DNA of 64,000 nucleotides, taken from Pseudomonas sp. R37(2017). GTDB lineage: Bacteria > Pseudomonadota > Gammaproteobacteria > Pseudomonadales > Pseudomonadaceae. The translations under genes and the position numbers were made by a program. The notes beneath the pieces are model-generated. The model made no database searches. It was not told where the DNA came from and was given only the letters and a program-made list of their open reading frames with translations. The stretch is taken from positions 238,916-302,915 of the forward strand of contig NZ_NEHO01000004.1 of NCBI RefSeq assembly GCF_002113375.1, read 5' to 3'. Shown in pieces: positions 53,311 through 63,400 of this stretch. Numbering within the stretch: the first letter of the stretch is position 1; every line of letters begins with the position of its first letter.

Positions 53311-54559
53311 TTACGCAGCTCCATGTGAGGACGTTGCATGGGCAGCAGACCTTGAGGACGCCAGATCATCATCAGCACCATCAAGGCGCCGAACATCAAC
53401 ATGCGGTATTCGCTGAAGTCACGCATCAGCTCGGGCAACAGGATCATCACGACAGCCGCGAGGACCACGCCCAACTGCGAGCCCATGCCGCCCAGCACCA
53501 CGATGGCGAGGATGGTGGCCGACTCGATGAAGGTGAACGACTCCGGCGTGACCAGCCCTTGACGCGCGGCGAAGAAGCTACCGGCGAAACCGGCGAAGCA
53601 GGCACCCAGGGTGAAGGCCGACAGCTTGATCACTGTCGGGTTCAGGCCCAGGGCACGGCAGGCGATTTCGTCTTCGCGCAAGGCTTCCCAGGCACGGCCG
53701 ATCGGCATGCGCAGCAGACGATTGATCACGAACAGCGCGAACAGCGCCAGCAACAGCGCCACCAGGTAGAGGAAAACCACCTTGCTGACCGGGTTGTAAG
53801 TCAGGCCGAAGTATTCATGGAAGGTCTGCATGCCTTCGGCAGCCGTTCTGTCGAAGCTCAGGCCGAACAGCATCGGCTTGGGGATGTTGCTGATGCCGTT
53901 CGGTCCGCCCGTGAGATCGGTCAGGTTGCGAAGGAACAGACGGATGATCTCGCCGAAGCCCAAGGTCACGATCGCCAGGTAGTCACCGCGCAGACGCAGC
54001 ACCGGAAAGCCCAGCAGGAAGCCGAACGTCGCCGACATCAAGCCGGCGATGGGCAGGCAGATCCAGAAGCTCAGGCCGTAGTAGTGCGACAGCAGCGCAT
54101 AGCTGTAGGCGCCCACTGCGTAGAAGCCGACGTAGCCCAGGTCGAGCAGGCCGGCCAGACCGACCACGATGTTCAGGCCCAGACCGAGCAACACGTAGAT
54201 CAGGATCAACGTGGCGATGTCCACCGCACCGCGTGAGCCGAAGAACGGCCAGACCAGTGCAACGACGATCAACGCCATGATGATCCAGCGCTGGGTTGTC
54301 GGCAGGGTCAGGAAGTGACTCGCGCTGGCCGGGATCAGTTTGCCCTTGGGCACTGAGCGCATGGCCGCCGAATATTGGCGGTCGAACAACACACGCAGGA
54401 ACATCAGCACCGAGCAGGTGGCGATGATGATCAGCGTGGAGGTTGTGGCACCCTGCACTTCGAGGTTGATGCCGGCGATGGACAGTTTCAGACCGAGTAC
54501 CGGATAGGCAACGGCCCAGACCAGCAGGGCGCTGAACAGCGCCTGTTTAAGATTCCTGA

Positions 54560-54563
<4 letters not shown>
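53307..54563 (-). CDS. livM: branched-chain amino acid ABC transporter permease LivM/BraE
   Basis: This 418-residue membrane protein has an N-terminal extra region with two helices ([20 protein letters not shown]3382) and then the permease core with [23 protein letters not shown], the SLTxxPxGGxNGISNI-type loop ([15 protein letters not shown]) and the coupling loop [20 protein letters not shown] (here [19 protein letters not shown]). It forms the channel with LivH. It overlaps livG and livH by four bases each. Confidence 0.95.
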
Positions 54564-55483
<920 letters not shown>

Positions 55484-55663
55484 TACAGCGCTCCTAAAAA
55501 CCTGATACGCATTTCACTGGTGGAGTCATGTTCCGGCCCGGGCTGAGTGGTCTGTGGCCACCCTCGCTCGAACGTTTGCCAGCGAACCGCTGGTGACGGT
55601 TTTAAGATTTTCAGGTGAACCTGCTCCCGGATCGCGGGTGTCAGGCCCATAAACCTCGTAAAA

Positions 55664-55693
55664 CAAAGCCCACTGCTTGCACAGTGGGCTTCA
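55664..55693 (-). terminator. intercistronic hairpin between braC and livH
   Basis: On the minus strand AAGCCCACTG-TGCAAG-CAGTGGGCTTTGTTTT forms a perfect stem with a T-rich tail 18 bases after the braC stop. It is probably a partial terminator that raises binding-protein expression above the permease and ATPase genes. Confidence 0.8.
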
Positions 55694-55711
55694 TGGTCAG
55701 TCAGACCAGGC

Positions 55712-56839
55712 TTACTGAGGGGAAACTTCGGTTTTAGGTTTGCCAAAGTGCCACTGGTAAACCACGAACTTGAAGTCTTTCAGGTCGCCCTTGTCGTCGA
55801 ACGACAGGTCGCCGGTCGGGGTCTTGAAGGTGCCTTTGTGGATGGCTTCAGCCACTTTGGCCGAGTCTTCGCTCTTGGCGGCCTTGATACCTTCGGCGAT
55901 CACTTCGACTGCCGAGTAGGCCGGGAACACGAACGGACCGCTCGGGTCCTGCTTCTTGGCGGCGAACGCGTCAACCAGCGCCTTGTTGGCCGGGTCCTGG
56001 TCGAAAGACTTCGGCAAGGTCACCAGCAGGCCTTCGGAAGCGTCCTGGGCGATTTGCGAGATGGAGTCGTTGCCGACGCCTTCCGGGCCCATGAACTTGG
56101 CGTTCAGGCCTTTTTCCTTGGACTGGCGCAGGATCAGGCCCAGTTCCGGGTGGTAGCCGCCGTAGTAGACGAAGTCGACGTTGTTCTGCTTGAGTTTCTG
56201 GATGATCGAGGAGAAGTCCTTGTCGCCGGCGTTGAGGCCTTCGAACACGGCAACCTTGACGTTCTTGCCTTCGAGGGTTTTCTTCACGGCGGTGGCGATG
56301 CCTTCACCGTATTGCTGTTTGTCGTGCAGCACAGCAACGATTTTCGGTTTTACGTGATCAGCGATGTAGTTGCCGGCGGCAGGGCCCTGGGCGCTGTCCA
56401 GGCCGATGGTGCGGAACACCATTTTGTAGCCGCGGGTGGTGATGTCCGGGCTGGTGGCGGCCGGGGTGATCATGATCACGCCTTCGTCTTCGTAGATGTC
56501 GGACGCTGGCTGAGTGGAGCTGGAGCAGAGGTGACCGACAACGAATTTCACACCATCGTTGACCACTTTGTTGGCGACGGCCACGGCTTGTTTAGGGTCG
56601 CACGCGTCGTCGTATTCCTTGGCTTCGAGCATCTTGCCGTCGACGCCGCCCTTGGCGTTGATCTGCTCGATGGCCATCTTGGCGCCGATGAACTGCATGT
56701 CGCCGTATTGAGTGACCGGGCCGGTTTTAGGGCCGGCAATGCCGATCTTGATGGTGTCAGCTGCAAACGAATGGCTGGCAACCCCGGCCAGAACCATAGC
56801 GGCAAACAGTTTGGAAATCTGCTTAGTAGCCTTAGTCAT
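55712..56839 (-). CDS. braC: branched-chain amino acid-binding protein BraC
   Basis: This 375-residue periplasmic protein starts with a signal peptide (SKLFAAMVLAGVASHSFA). The mature part closely resembles P. aeruginosa BraC: TIKIGIAGPKTGPVTQYGDMQ, the paired cysteines in YDDACDPKQAVAVANKVVND and VVGHLCSSSTQP, VLHDKQQYGEG and the hinge region GGYHPELGLILRQ. It binds Leu, Ile, Val and to a lesser degree Ala and Thr for the Liv/Bra importer. First gene of the braCDEFG unit. Confidence 0.96.
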   Translation of the reverse strand: MTKATKQISKLFAAMVLAGVASHSFAADTIKIGIAGPKTGPVTQYGDMQFIGAKMAIEQINAKGGVDGKMLEAKEYDDACDPKQAVAVANKVVNDGVKFVVGHLCSSSTQPASDIYEDEGVIMITPAATSPDITTRGYKMVFRTIGLDSAQGPAAGNYIADHVKPKIVAVLHDKQQYGEGIATAVKKTLEGKNVKVAVFEGLNAGDKDFSSIIQKLKQNNVDFVYYGGYHPELGLILRQSKEKGLNAKFMGPEGVGNDSISQIAQDASEGLLVTLPKSFDQDPANKALVDAFAAKKQDPSGPFVFPAYSAVEVIAEGIKAAKSEDSAKVAEAIHKGTFKTPTGDLSFDDKGDLKDFKFVVYQWHFGKPKTEVSPQ

Positions 56840-57189
56840 AGTGCTCCACTCTTACTGTTGTAATTTTTATAGTCCTGGCGCCGAAAGCAGCAGAACCGGG
56901 TCAGATATCTGCGACATTCCCCGGAAAAGCCCCTCGGCAACTGTACCGGTACAGTGTAGAGCGCCGATTGTCAGCCTGGGAAGGCAGCGCCGGGGGGCAA
57001 AACCTGCAAGTGTCGCTTTATTGAAAGTAAAAGACAGAATTGCGGCGGGGTATTGAGGGGCTTATAGCCGGATTCTCAGCATTCCCTGGCTTTCCTGCGC
57101 TTTTCATTTCGATCACTCAATTGCATCCGGGTTTTTCTGCCAGACCACCGACGTTATCATTCACGCCGATTTCTTTTCCGGACAGTCCC
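56840..57189. promoter_or_regulatory. braC upstream region with divergent DUF2288 promoter
   Basis: These 350 bases contain the braC promoter (minus strand) and that of the DUF2288 gene. A perfect palindrome lies at 56940-56955 (separate entry). The remainder, including 57040-57189, has a weak open frame but no gene that I can support. Confidence 0.45.
56940..56955. promoter_or_regulatory. perfect 16-bp palindrome ACTGTACCGGTACAGT
   Basis: ACTGTACCGGTACAGT is its own reverse complement and sits about 100 bases upstream of the braC ATG. Sites of this form are known for several GntR/MocR-type regulators. The spacing differs from LexA (N6 instead of N8 between CTGT and ACAG). No regulator gene lies next to it, so the controlling protein is unknown. 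Confidence 0.6.
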
Positions 57190-57495
57190 ATGAATCAAGA
57201 ACCTAGCACCCTCTATGCCAAGCTGCTTGGTGAAACCGCATCTATTAGCTGGAAAGAACTGGAGCCGTTCTTCGCCAAGGGTGCCCTATTGTGGGTCGAT
57301 CCCGGTCTGGATTTGATCGTCGTCGCCGAGGCCGTGGCGACCGATGAGGGCAAGAAAGTGGCTGCCTGGCTGGCCGCCGACAAGGTCGCCAAGCTGTCTG
57401 AAACGCGGGCGCTGGATCTTTTTGAGCGTGATCCGGAGATGTGGGCGGTGGTGGTCAAGCCCTGGATTCTGGTCCAGGAAAGAGCACTGGCTTAA
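57190..57495 (+). CDS. DUF2288 family protein
   Basis: This 101-residue protein matches DUF2288 (LYAKLLGETASISWKELEPFFAKG at the start, AVVVKPWILVQE at the end). It is acidic and mostly helical with no membrane segment. The function is unknown. It starts at 57190 and is convergent with the tubulin-like gene, with a REP pair between. Confidence 0.85.
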   Translation: MNQEPSTLYAKLLGETASISWKELEPFFAKGALLWVDPGLDLIVVAEAVATDEGKKVAAWLAADKVAKLSETRALDLFERDPEMWAVVVKPWILVQERALA

Positions 57496-57681
57496 AGGCT
57501 TGCACCTTATTGGTGCGCGTCTGTGCCGGGGAAAAGTGTGTAGCCGAGTAGCGTGATGGCATGTTGCCGTGGAGAAAGGCCACAGCTTCACGGTGACGTA
57601 AACGTAACGGGAACAGTTGGGAAAGCAACTGAACGGCTGCTCAATTGTTTCTGAATGTTGATTTGCGTTGATTGTGGGGGC

Positions 57682-57773
57682 CGCCTTCGCGAGCAGGCTC
57701 ACTCCCACAGGGATCGCATTCTTTCAGAGAGAACGCGGTCAACCGTGGGAGCGAGCCTGCTCGCGAAGGCGGC
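57682..57773. repeat. REP doublet
   Basis: CCTTCGCGAGCAGGCTCACT and the inverted TGGGAGCGAGCCTGCTCGCG flank a spacer of about 40 bases, just past the end of the tubulin-like gene. Confidence 0.9.
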
Positions 57774-57788
57774 GACGCGGTTTGCACC

Positions 57789-59987
57789 CTAGTAAGACGT
57801 CTTGCCTGTGTGGTTATTCAGCGAAATAACCTTGGTCTTGCCGATGCGGTGGCGGTAGATCTCGCGCAGGTACTTGATCGATTTCTTCACGCAATCCCGG
57901 GACAGGCGAATGTCGTTGATCGAGACAAATTTTTCCTTGTCGTTGATCAGCTCACGGTACTTCTTCTCGTACATCGGCTTGATCGCGTACCAGTTGGTAT
58001 CGAGGATCTTCGCCGGGTTCTCGAATTCGTTGAGCAACTCGTCGATCCGGTTTTCATCGAACTGTTCGTTGATGATGAAGTCCAGGATCGAGTTGTCCAG
58101 GGTCTCGTCGAAACGGTACGGGGTTTTCGCGAAGCAGCGCTTGATGAAGGCCACGATCAACGTCAGGAAGTCGTCCGACAGGCACGGGCTCTTGGCGATC
58201 AGGGTGGTCAGCGACAGGTTGGCCGAGGCGCCGATCACCAGCGCGTAGCGCTTGAGCGTGGTGTTGGGGAACAGGCTGTTGAGGTGCGTCTTCAACCGGT
58301 TCAGGTCCATGTAGGACAGTTTGTAGTCCTTCGGCAGGGAAACGATCGACACCACCGACGAGCAATTCTTGAAGAAGTGCAGGTCATGCAGGGCCGCCGC
58401 GTCGTAACCCGAGTTCTTGTACTGCTCCAGCGACGCGCGATAGCGCTTGGACTCGATCGGCAACAGACTGATGCCTTCGATGGCCTGGGTGACCTTGTTG
58501 AAGTGCGGCAGGTCGATCGAGCGGAAGAACAGGTCGTCGATGTTCAGGCGCTGCGGCTCTTTCTCGAAAACCTTGAATTTGTCACTGCTCGGCGGCGGGG
58601 TTTCCGGTACCACGGACTCGGCATAGGCAATCGCCACCGGGCCAGCCAGGCTCATGAACAGGTCGTTGGCGTCCAGGCGGATGGTTTCGCCGATGTCGAT
58701 TCCAGCGCGGCGGAAATAGTTCTGGTCGTAGTCGGTGGTCACCGCCTGGGCCGTCAGAATGTTGAAGATCTGCTGCGAGATGTATTGGTTGGCATGCTTT
58801 TCCATGGCATTGACATCAATGTTCTGGATGTTGCCGTCATCGTTTTCTTCGGCGTAGCGCATGATGTCATTGGAGATCAGCATCATCGCGTTCCATGGGC
58901 GGATGCGGCCCATGACACTGGCTTCGCTGCTGTCTTCGTTGGCGAAGTTGTAGGAGAAGTCCCACTCTTCTGACAGGTATTTGCACAGCAGGCGGCCGGC
59001 GTTGATGTGCAGCGCCTCGGACATTTCACTGCGGTGATCGGAAATGTTCGGCAGTACACAGATGCCGCTGGTGAAGATCGGTTCGAAGACGAAGGAGTGA
59101 CCACTTTTGCTGTCGTGCTCGTCCATCGGTTTGGTGTCGAACGTCTTGTTCATGTACGAATGCTGCTGGGCAAGGCCGAACTCCGAGGCCATGCCCGAGC
59201 CGGTGCCGCCGCCGGCACTGAAAATCGAGAAATACAGGCGCGACTGGTTGGCCTTGATGCCGCAGCTGTCGATCAGGTACGAGTGAATCATTTTCCAGTC
59301 AGGGCTGGAGAAACGCTGGGTGTCCTTGTTCAGGATGATCTTGGCCAGGTACTGACCGAGGATCGGCGCATTACCGGCGCCACCGGCGTGGACTTCCGAC
59401 AGGTCCATGATTTTCATCTTGCTGTAGTCGCGCAGGAATCCGCTTTTTTCGCCCTTGCGCGAGAAGCGGATGCGTCCGGCGATGTCCTTGTCCAGGTCGC
59501 CGAGCATCACCAGCGGCTCGACCAGAAACACCGGCTTGGTATTTTTGTTCTGGCCCAGGCGCAGGTTGTTGCGGATCCACTGGGCCGGGCCGTAGCCTTT
59601 TTCGGCATAGCGCTTGTCCGGCGACAGGCGATCTTCGTTGTTGAATTCGTTGAGGTAGAACTTGCGGGCGTTATACACCAGCTCTGCCACGTCCAGCGCA
59701 ATGTTCGAGCCGCAGCGGCCCAGGCCGATCAGGCACACCGATGGGAATTCCTGGTCGTTGTGCTGTTCGCTGTCGCCTTCCAGATGCGGTGGGCGCGGGA
59801 ACACCATGTCGCGCAGGCCGTCGAGGTTATCGAGGATGCGGTCGGTGTTGGTTTCGGTGAAGTACAGGTATTGCTGGGTCGCCAACGGACGGGAGTGAAT
59901 CAATGGCTTCGGTGATGACGGGCTGTTGGCCGCGGGGCTCAACGTCAGATCGGTTACCGCAGTGGCCGGGTTGTTTTTAGAAGTCAT
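57789..59987 (-). CDS. large tubulin/FtsZ-like GTPase
   Basis: The 732-residue product shows the nucleotide loops of the FtsZ/tubulin superfamily in the right order. T1 is GLGRCGSN (88-95), T3 is GGAGNAP (202-208, like FtsZ GAGGNP), and T4 is the signature GGGTGSG (259-265). A base-contacting ND pair follows in LISNDIM (373-374). A T7-like catalytic loop RLDANDLF (437-444) has D439 and D442 at the positions of the FtsZ NxDxxD acids. Residues 1-80 are a Ser/Pro-rich extension and 450-732 are a C-terminal region with no recognised domain. GTP-dependent polymerisation is predicted, not shown. It stands alone, convergent with the DUF2288 gene and divergent from the dehydrogenase gene. It resembles neither FtsZ (about 390 residues) nor phage PhuZ in size. 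Confidence 0.85.
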   Translation of the reverse strand: MTSKNNPATAVTDLTLSPAANSPSSPKPLIHSRPLATQQYLYFTETNTDRILDNLDGLRDMVFPRPPHLEGDSEQHNDQEFPSVCLIGLGRCGSNIALDVAELVYNARKFYLNEFNNEDRLSPDKRYAEKGYGPAQWIRNNLRLGQNKNTKPVFLVEPLVMLGDLDKDIAGRIRFSRKGEKSGFLRDYSKMKIMDLSEVHAGGAGNAPILGQYLAKIILNKDTQRFSSPDWKMIHSYLIDSCGIKANQSRLYFSIFSAGGGTGSGMASEFGLAQQHSYMNKTFDTKPMDEHDSKSGHSFVFEPIFTSGICVLPNISDHRSEMSEALHINAGRLLCKYLSEEWDFSYNFANEDSSEASVMGRIRPWNAMMLISNDIMRYAEENDDGNIQNIDVNAMEKHANQYISQQIFNILTAQAVTTDYDQNYFRRAGIDIGETIRLDANDLFMSLAGPVAIAYAESVVPETPPPSSDKFKVFEKEPQRLNIDDLFFRSIDLPHFNKVTQAIEGISLLPIESKRYRASLEQYKNSGYDAAALHDLHFFKNCSSVVSIVSLPKDYKLSYMDLNRLKTHLNSLFPNTTLKRYALVIGASANLSLTTLIAKSPCLSDDFLTLIVAFIKRCFAKTPYRFDETLDNSILDFIINEQFDENRIDELLNEFENPAKILDTNWYAIKPMYEKKYRELINDKEKFVSINDIRLSRDCVKKSIKYLREIYRHRIGKTKVISLNNHTGKTSY

Positions 59988-60183
59988 TGTTCGCCATCTA
60001 CCTGGGCTGATTGGTTGGCCGACTCACTGTCGTCGAACCGTCACGGAATACAATCGCGTCTTTTTTCAGCGCGTACTTGGACCATGCCTTGGTCTTTTGC
60101 CTGAGCATTACTCGGAGTGAATCCTTTCCTGAGTCATGATGGATCGGCCATTATTTGGCGATCTTTAATCAAAAGGAGGCTAA

Positions 60184-61080
60184 ATGATGTCAATGCTACC
60201 TTCGCTGGGGTTTGCCGGGATCGGCCTGATGGGGTTGCCGATGTGCCAGCGCCTGCTGGACGCTGGGTATCCGCTGGCGGTATGGAATCGCAACCCGGAA
60301 AAGTGCAAGCCGCTGGTGGAGGCAGGCGCACGCCAGGTCGCCAGTCCGGCCGAACTGTGCCAGCACGCTGACGTGGTGATGTTGTGCCTGGCGGATACGT
60401 CGGTCGTACGCGAGGTGGTGTTTGGTCCGGCAGGCATTGTCGAGGGGGCAAAGACAGGCCAGTTACTGGTGGACTTTTCCAGTCTGGAGCCCAACGCCAC
60501 GCGGGAAATGGCCGCCGAGCTAGTTGGCAAGTCCGGCATGGGCTGGCTCGACACGCCGGTGTCCGGCGGTGTGGTGGGGGCGCAAGCCGGGAGCCTGGCG
60601 ATCATGGTCGGTGGTGATGCGCAGGACCTGGAGCGGGTCCGGCCTGTGCTGCTGAACCTGGGGCAGCGTGTGACGCACATGGGTGGCATCGGGGCAGGGC
60701 AGGTGACCAAGGCGTGCAACCAGATGATCGTCGCCTGCAATGCCCTGGTGATTGCCGAAGTGGTCGCGCTGGCGGAACGTTCCGGGGTCGATGCCAGCCT
60801 GATCGCCGAAGCGCTGGCGGGTGGCTTTGCAGATTCGAAACCCTTGCAGATCCTCGCCCCACAGATGGCTGAAAACCGTTTCGAGCCGATCAAGTGGCAC
60901 GTGCGCACGTTGCTCAAGGATCTGGATACAGCGGTGAAGTTTTCCCGGGAGCAAGGCTCGGCGACACCGATCAGCGGTCTGGCCGCGCAGTTGATGCGCT
61001 TGCATGGGAGTCAGGGTTTCCTTGAAAAGGACCCGTCTACATTAGTACAGATGTACCGTGAGCCAGACTCAGCGTCGTGA
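60184..61080 (+). CDS. NAD(P)-dependent beta-hydroxyacid dehydrogenase (HIBADH family)
   Basis: This 298-residue enzyme has the Rossmann motif GFAGIGLMGLPMCQRLLDAG, the substrate motif DTPVSGGVVGAQAGSLAIMVGG and the catalytic lysine segment GAGQVTKACNQMIVACN. These mark the 3-hydroxyisobutyrate dehydrogenase / tartronate semialdehyde reductase / GLYR group. The exact substrate is unknown. The AAAGGAGG ribosome site before the ATG at 60184 is very strong. The 3' end overlaps the MHYT gene on the other strand by 44 bases. Confidence 0.9.
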   Translation: MMSMLPSLGFAGIGLMGLPMCQRLLDAGYPLAVWNRNPEKCKPLVEAGARQVASPAELCQHADVVMLCLADTSVVREVVFGPAGIVEGAKTGQLLVDFSSLEPNATREMAAELVGKSGMGWLDTPVSGGVVGAQAGSLAIMVGGDAQDLERVRPVLLNLGQRVTHMGGIGAGQVTKACNQMIVACNALVIAEVVALAERSGVDASLIAEALAGGFADSKPLQILAPQMAENRFEPIKWHVRTLLKDLDTAVKFSREQGSATPISGLAAQLMRLHGSQGFLEKDPSTLVQMYREPDSAS

Positions 61081-63265
61081 CGGTATAGGCGTCCCTGCGC
61101 TGGTTGATTTCGTTCAGTACCGGAAGTAATTCGGCGAGCGGCACCGGCCGACTGAGCAAGTAGCCCTGAACGAAGTCACAGCCATGGTTTTCCAGGAACT
61201 GGTATTGCTCGAAGGTTTCGACCCCTTCGGTGACCACCTGCAGTTGCAGGGTATGGGCCATGACGATAATCGCCTGGACAATCTCCATGTCCTGGGTGGC
61301 CTTGGGGATGTCCTGGATGAACGAGCGGTCGATTTTCAGCGTGTTGAGCGGCAAGCGCTTGAGATAGGCCAGGGATGAATAACCGGTACCGAAGTCATCG
61401 ATCGACAGCGACACGCCGAGGGCGCGAATCTGCCGCAGTAACACCAGTGTGTCGGCGATATTGCCCATCAGGGCGTTTTCCGTGACTTCCAGTTCCAGTC
61501 GATGGGGCGCTACACCGGTGGCCCGCAATGCATACTCGATTTCATCGGCCAGTTCTTCTCGCGCCAGATTCAGGGGCGAGCAATTCACGGCGATCTTGAG
61601 ATTTTCGCAGCCCTGGCGCGACAACTCGCCCAGATCCTCGCAGGCCTTGCGCAGCACCCAGTTGTCCAGCTCGGCGATCAGACCATTGGCCTCGGCGATG
61701 GCGATGAAACGATCCGGTGCGAGGAAACCGTGAACCGGGTGTTGCCAGCGGATCAAGGCCTCGAGCTTGCTGACATGACCGGTCCTGAGGTCATAGATCG
61801 GCTGGTAATACAGCAACAGACCGGTGTCTTCACGCAGGGCGTGGCGCAACTCTTCTTCCAGTTGCAGCTCGAGTGTGGCGCGGGTTTTCAGGTTGGCACT
61901 GAAAAAGTTCAGGCCATTGCGGCCGCTGCCCTTGGACTGATACAGCGCGAGGTCGGCGTTCTTCAACAACTCCTCGCATGTCTTGCCGTCTTCCGGAAAC
62001 AGGCTGATGCCGATGCTGGTGGTCATGACCATGCGCCGGCCGGCCAGTTCGATGGGCTCTTTCATTTTCAACATGATGCGTTGGGCCATCTGCCGCGCTT
62101 CGTCACGATCATGCAGGTCGATGAGCAGGCAGAACTCGTCGCCCCCGAAGCGCGCGACAACATCCTCATGACTGCGAACCGAGCTCTTGATGTGTCCGGC
62201 AAGCGCTACGAGCAGTTCATCACCGGCATCGTGGCCCAGGCTGTCGTTGATCCGCTTGAAATGGTCGATGTCCAGGAACAGGATCGCCAGCATCCCGCCC
62301 TTGTTGGTTTTCTCGATGAGTTTTTCGGCGAAGATCTGATTGAACCCGCGACGGTTGATCAGATTGGTCAGCGGGTCGTAGTGCGCCACCTGCTGCAGCG
62401 ACATGCGTGCCTGGTCCAACTGGCTGAGCAGGGAGTTGACCCGCTGCAGGTCGTGGTCCTTGCGTTGCAGTTTCTTGTCCGCCAGGGCCGCGCTGATGCT
62501 GCTGCCGATGATCAGCAGGGTCATGACCGTCACGGTCAACGCCAGTTGCAGGTGGCTGTGCTCGCCGGTCTGTGCTGGCAGGCTGTCGCTGGGGAGTACC
62601 AGGTTGAAGGCGGCCATGGCGGTGAGGTGCATGCCGAGGATGCCCGCGCCGAGCAACAGGCTGGCCGAGTATTTGAAGAGCTGATGCAGCATGCCGGCGC
62701 CCTCGCGCAGATACCATGCCATCAGCAAGGCTGCCAGCGCGGCACCGATAGCGACCACGATGGAAAGAGCAAACAGGCCCGGATGGTAATAGACCGAGGC
62801 ATTGGAGTGCATGGCCGTCATGCCCACGTAATGCATGGTCGAGATACCCAGGCCGATTCCGATCGATGTCTTGAGACACTGTTGCAGGCTCAAATCCGGG
62901 AGGCTGAGGGTATGCATGGCCAGCCACGCGGCGAGCAGTGCGATGGTCAGCGAGAACACCGTGACAGGCAGTTGGTAGTGAAGATCGATAGGCGTCTGGA
63001 AGGCCAGCATCCCGACGAAGTGCATGGCCCAGATCCCGCCAGCCAGACATGCGCTGCCCACCCAGCGCCAGCGCGTCTGGGACGCGGATTTTTCCGCGTG
63101 GGCTACCCGCTCGGCCATGTCCAGCGTCGCGAAACAGCCGACGCAGGCGACCAGATATGCCAGCAGCACCAGAAACGGGTCATGGGTGCAATTGAGTATG
63201 ACCTGCCCGCCCTCTGGCAGATCGGTCATGAAATGCAGACCAAGCCACTCCATCGCATGCCCCAT
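61037..63265 (-). CDS. MHYT-GGDEF-EAL c-di-GMP enzyme (MucR-like)
   Basis: The 742-residue protein has an N-terminal membrane part with the three MHYT motifs (MHF 81-83, MHY 144-146, MHL 212-214), thought to sense oxygen, CO or NO through metal. A diguanylate cyclase domain follows with intact RFGGDEF (GGDEF 374-378), then a phosphodiesterase domain with EAL at 502-504 and later DFGTGYSS and TEGVE motifs. The allosteric I-site position reads SHED instead of RxxD, so product feedback may be absent. P. aeruginosa homologues MucR and NbdA have the same layout and affect alginate and biofilm dispersal. Ribosome site GAGGGA before 63265. Confidence 0.92.
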   Translation of the reverse strand: MGHAMEWLGLHFMTDLPEGGQVILNCTHDPFLVLLAYLVACVGCFATLDMAERVAHAEKSASQTRWRWVGSACLAGGIWAMHFVGMLAFQTPIDLHYQLPVTVFSLTIALLAAWLAMHTLSLPDLSLQQCLKTSIGIGLGISTMHYVGMTAMHSNASVYYHPGLFALSIVVAIGAALAALLMAWYLREGAGMLHQLFKYSASLLLGAGILGMHLTAMAAFNLVLPSDSLPAQTGEHSHLQLALTVTVMTLLIIGSSISAALADKKLQRKDHDLQRVNSLLSQLDQARMSLQQVAHYDPLTNLINRRGFNQIFAEKLIEKTNKGGMLAILFLDIDHFKRINDSLGHDAGDELLVALAGHIKSSVRSHEDVVARFGGDEFCLLIDLHDRDEARQMAQRIMLKMKEPIELAGRRMVMTTSIGISLFPEDGKTCEELLKNADLALYQSKGSGRNGLNFFSANLKTRATLELQLEEELRHALREDTGLLLYYQPIYDLRTGHVSKLEALIRWQHPVHGFLAPDRFIAIAEANGLIAELDNWVLRKACEDLGELSRQGCENLKIAVNCSPLNLAREELADEIEYALRATGVAPHRLELEVTENALMGNIADTLVLLRQIRALGVSLSIDDFGTGYSSLAYLKRLPLNTLKIDRSFIQDIPKATQDMEIVQAIIVMAHTLQLQVVTEGVETFEQYQFLENHGCDFVQGYLLSRPVPLAELLPVLNEINQRRDAYTVTTLSLAHGTSVLM

Positions 63266-63400
63266 CTTTATCCCTCAGGCCGGCGCAAGGAGCGCCAAAG
63301 AATGTCTTGGAGTATAGAGGGCATGGATGGAGCGCAAGCGGTAGTGGCACATTAATGTCAAACATTTTGACATTAGCCTAATAGCGATTAGTGCTAATTA

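Noticed and set aside
56940..56955. LexA site in the braC upstream region
   Set aside because: CTGT and ACAG are separated by six bases, not eight.
61502..63355. 617-residue open frame opposite the MHYT-GGDEF-EAL gene
   Set aside because: Shadow of a fully motif-supported gene; Gln/Ala/His-rich antisense composition.
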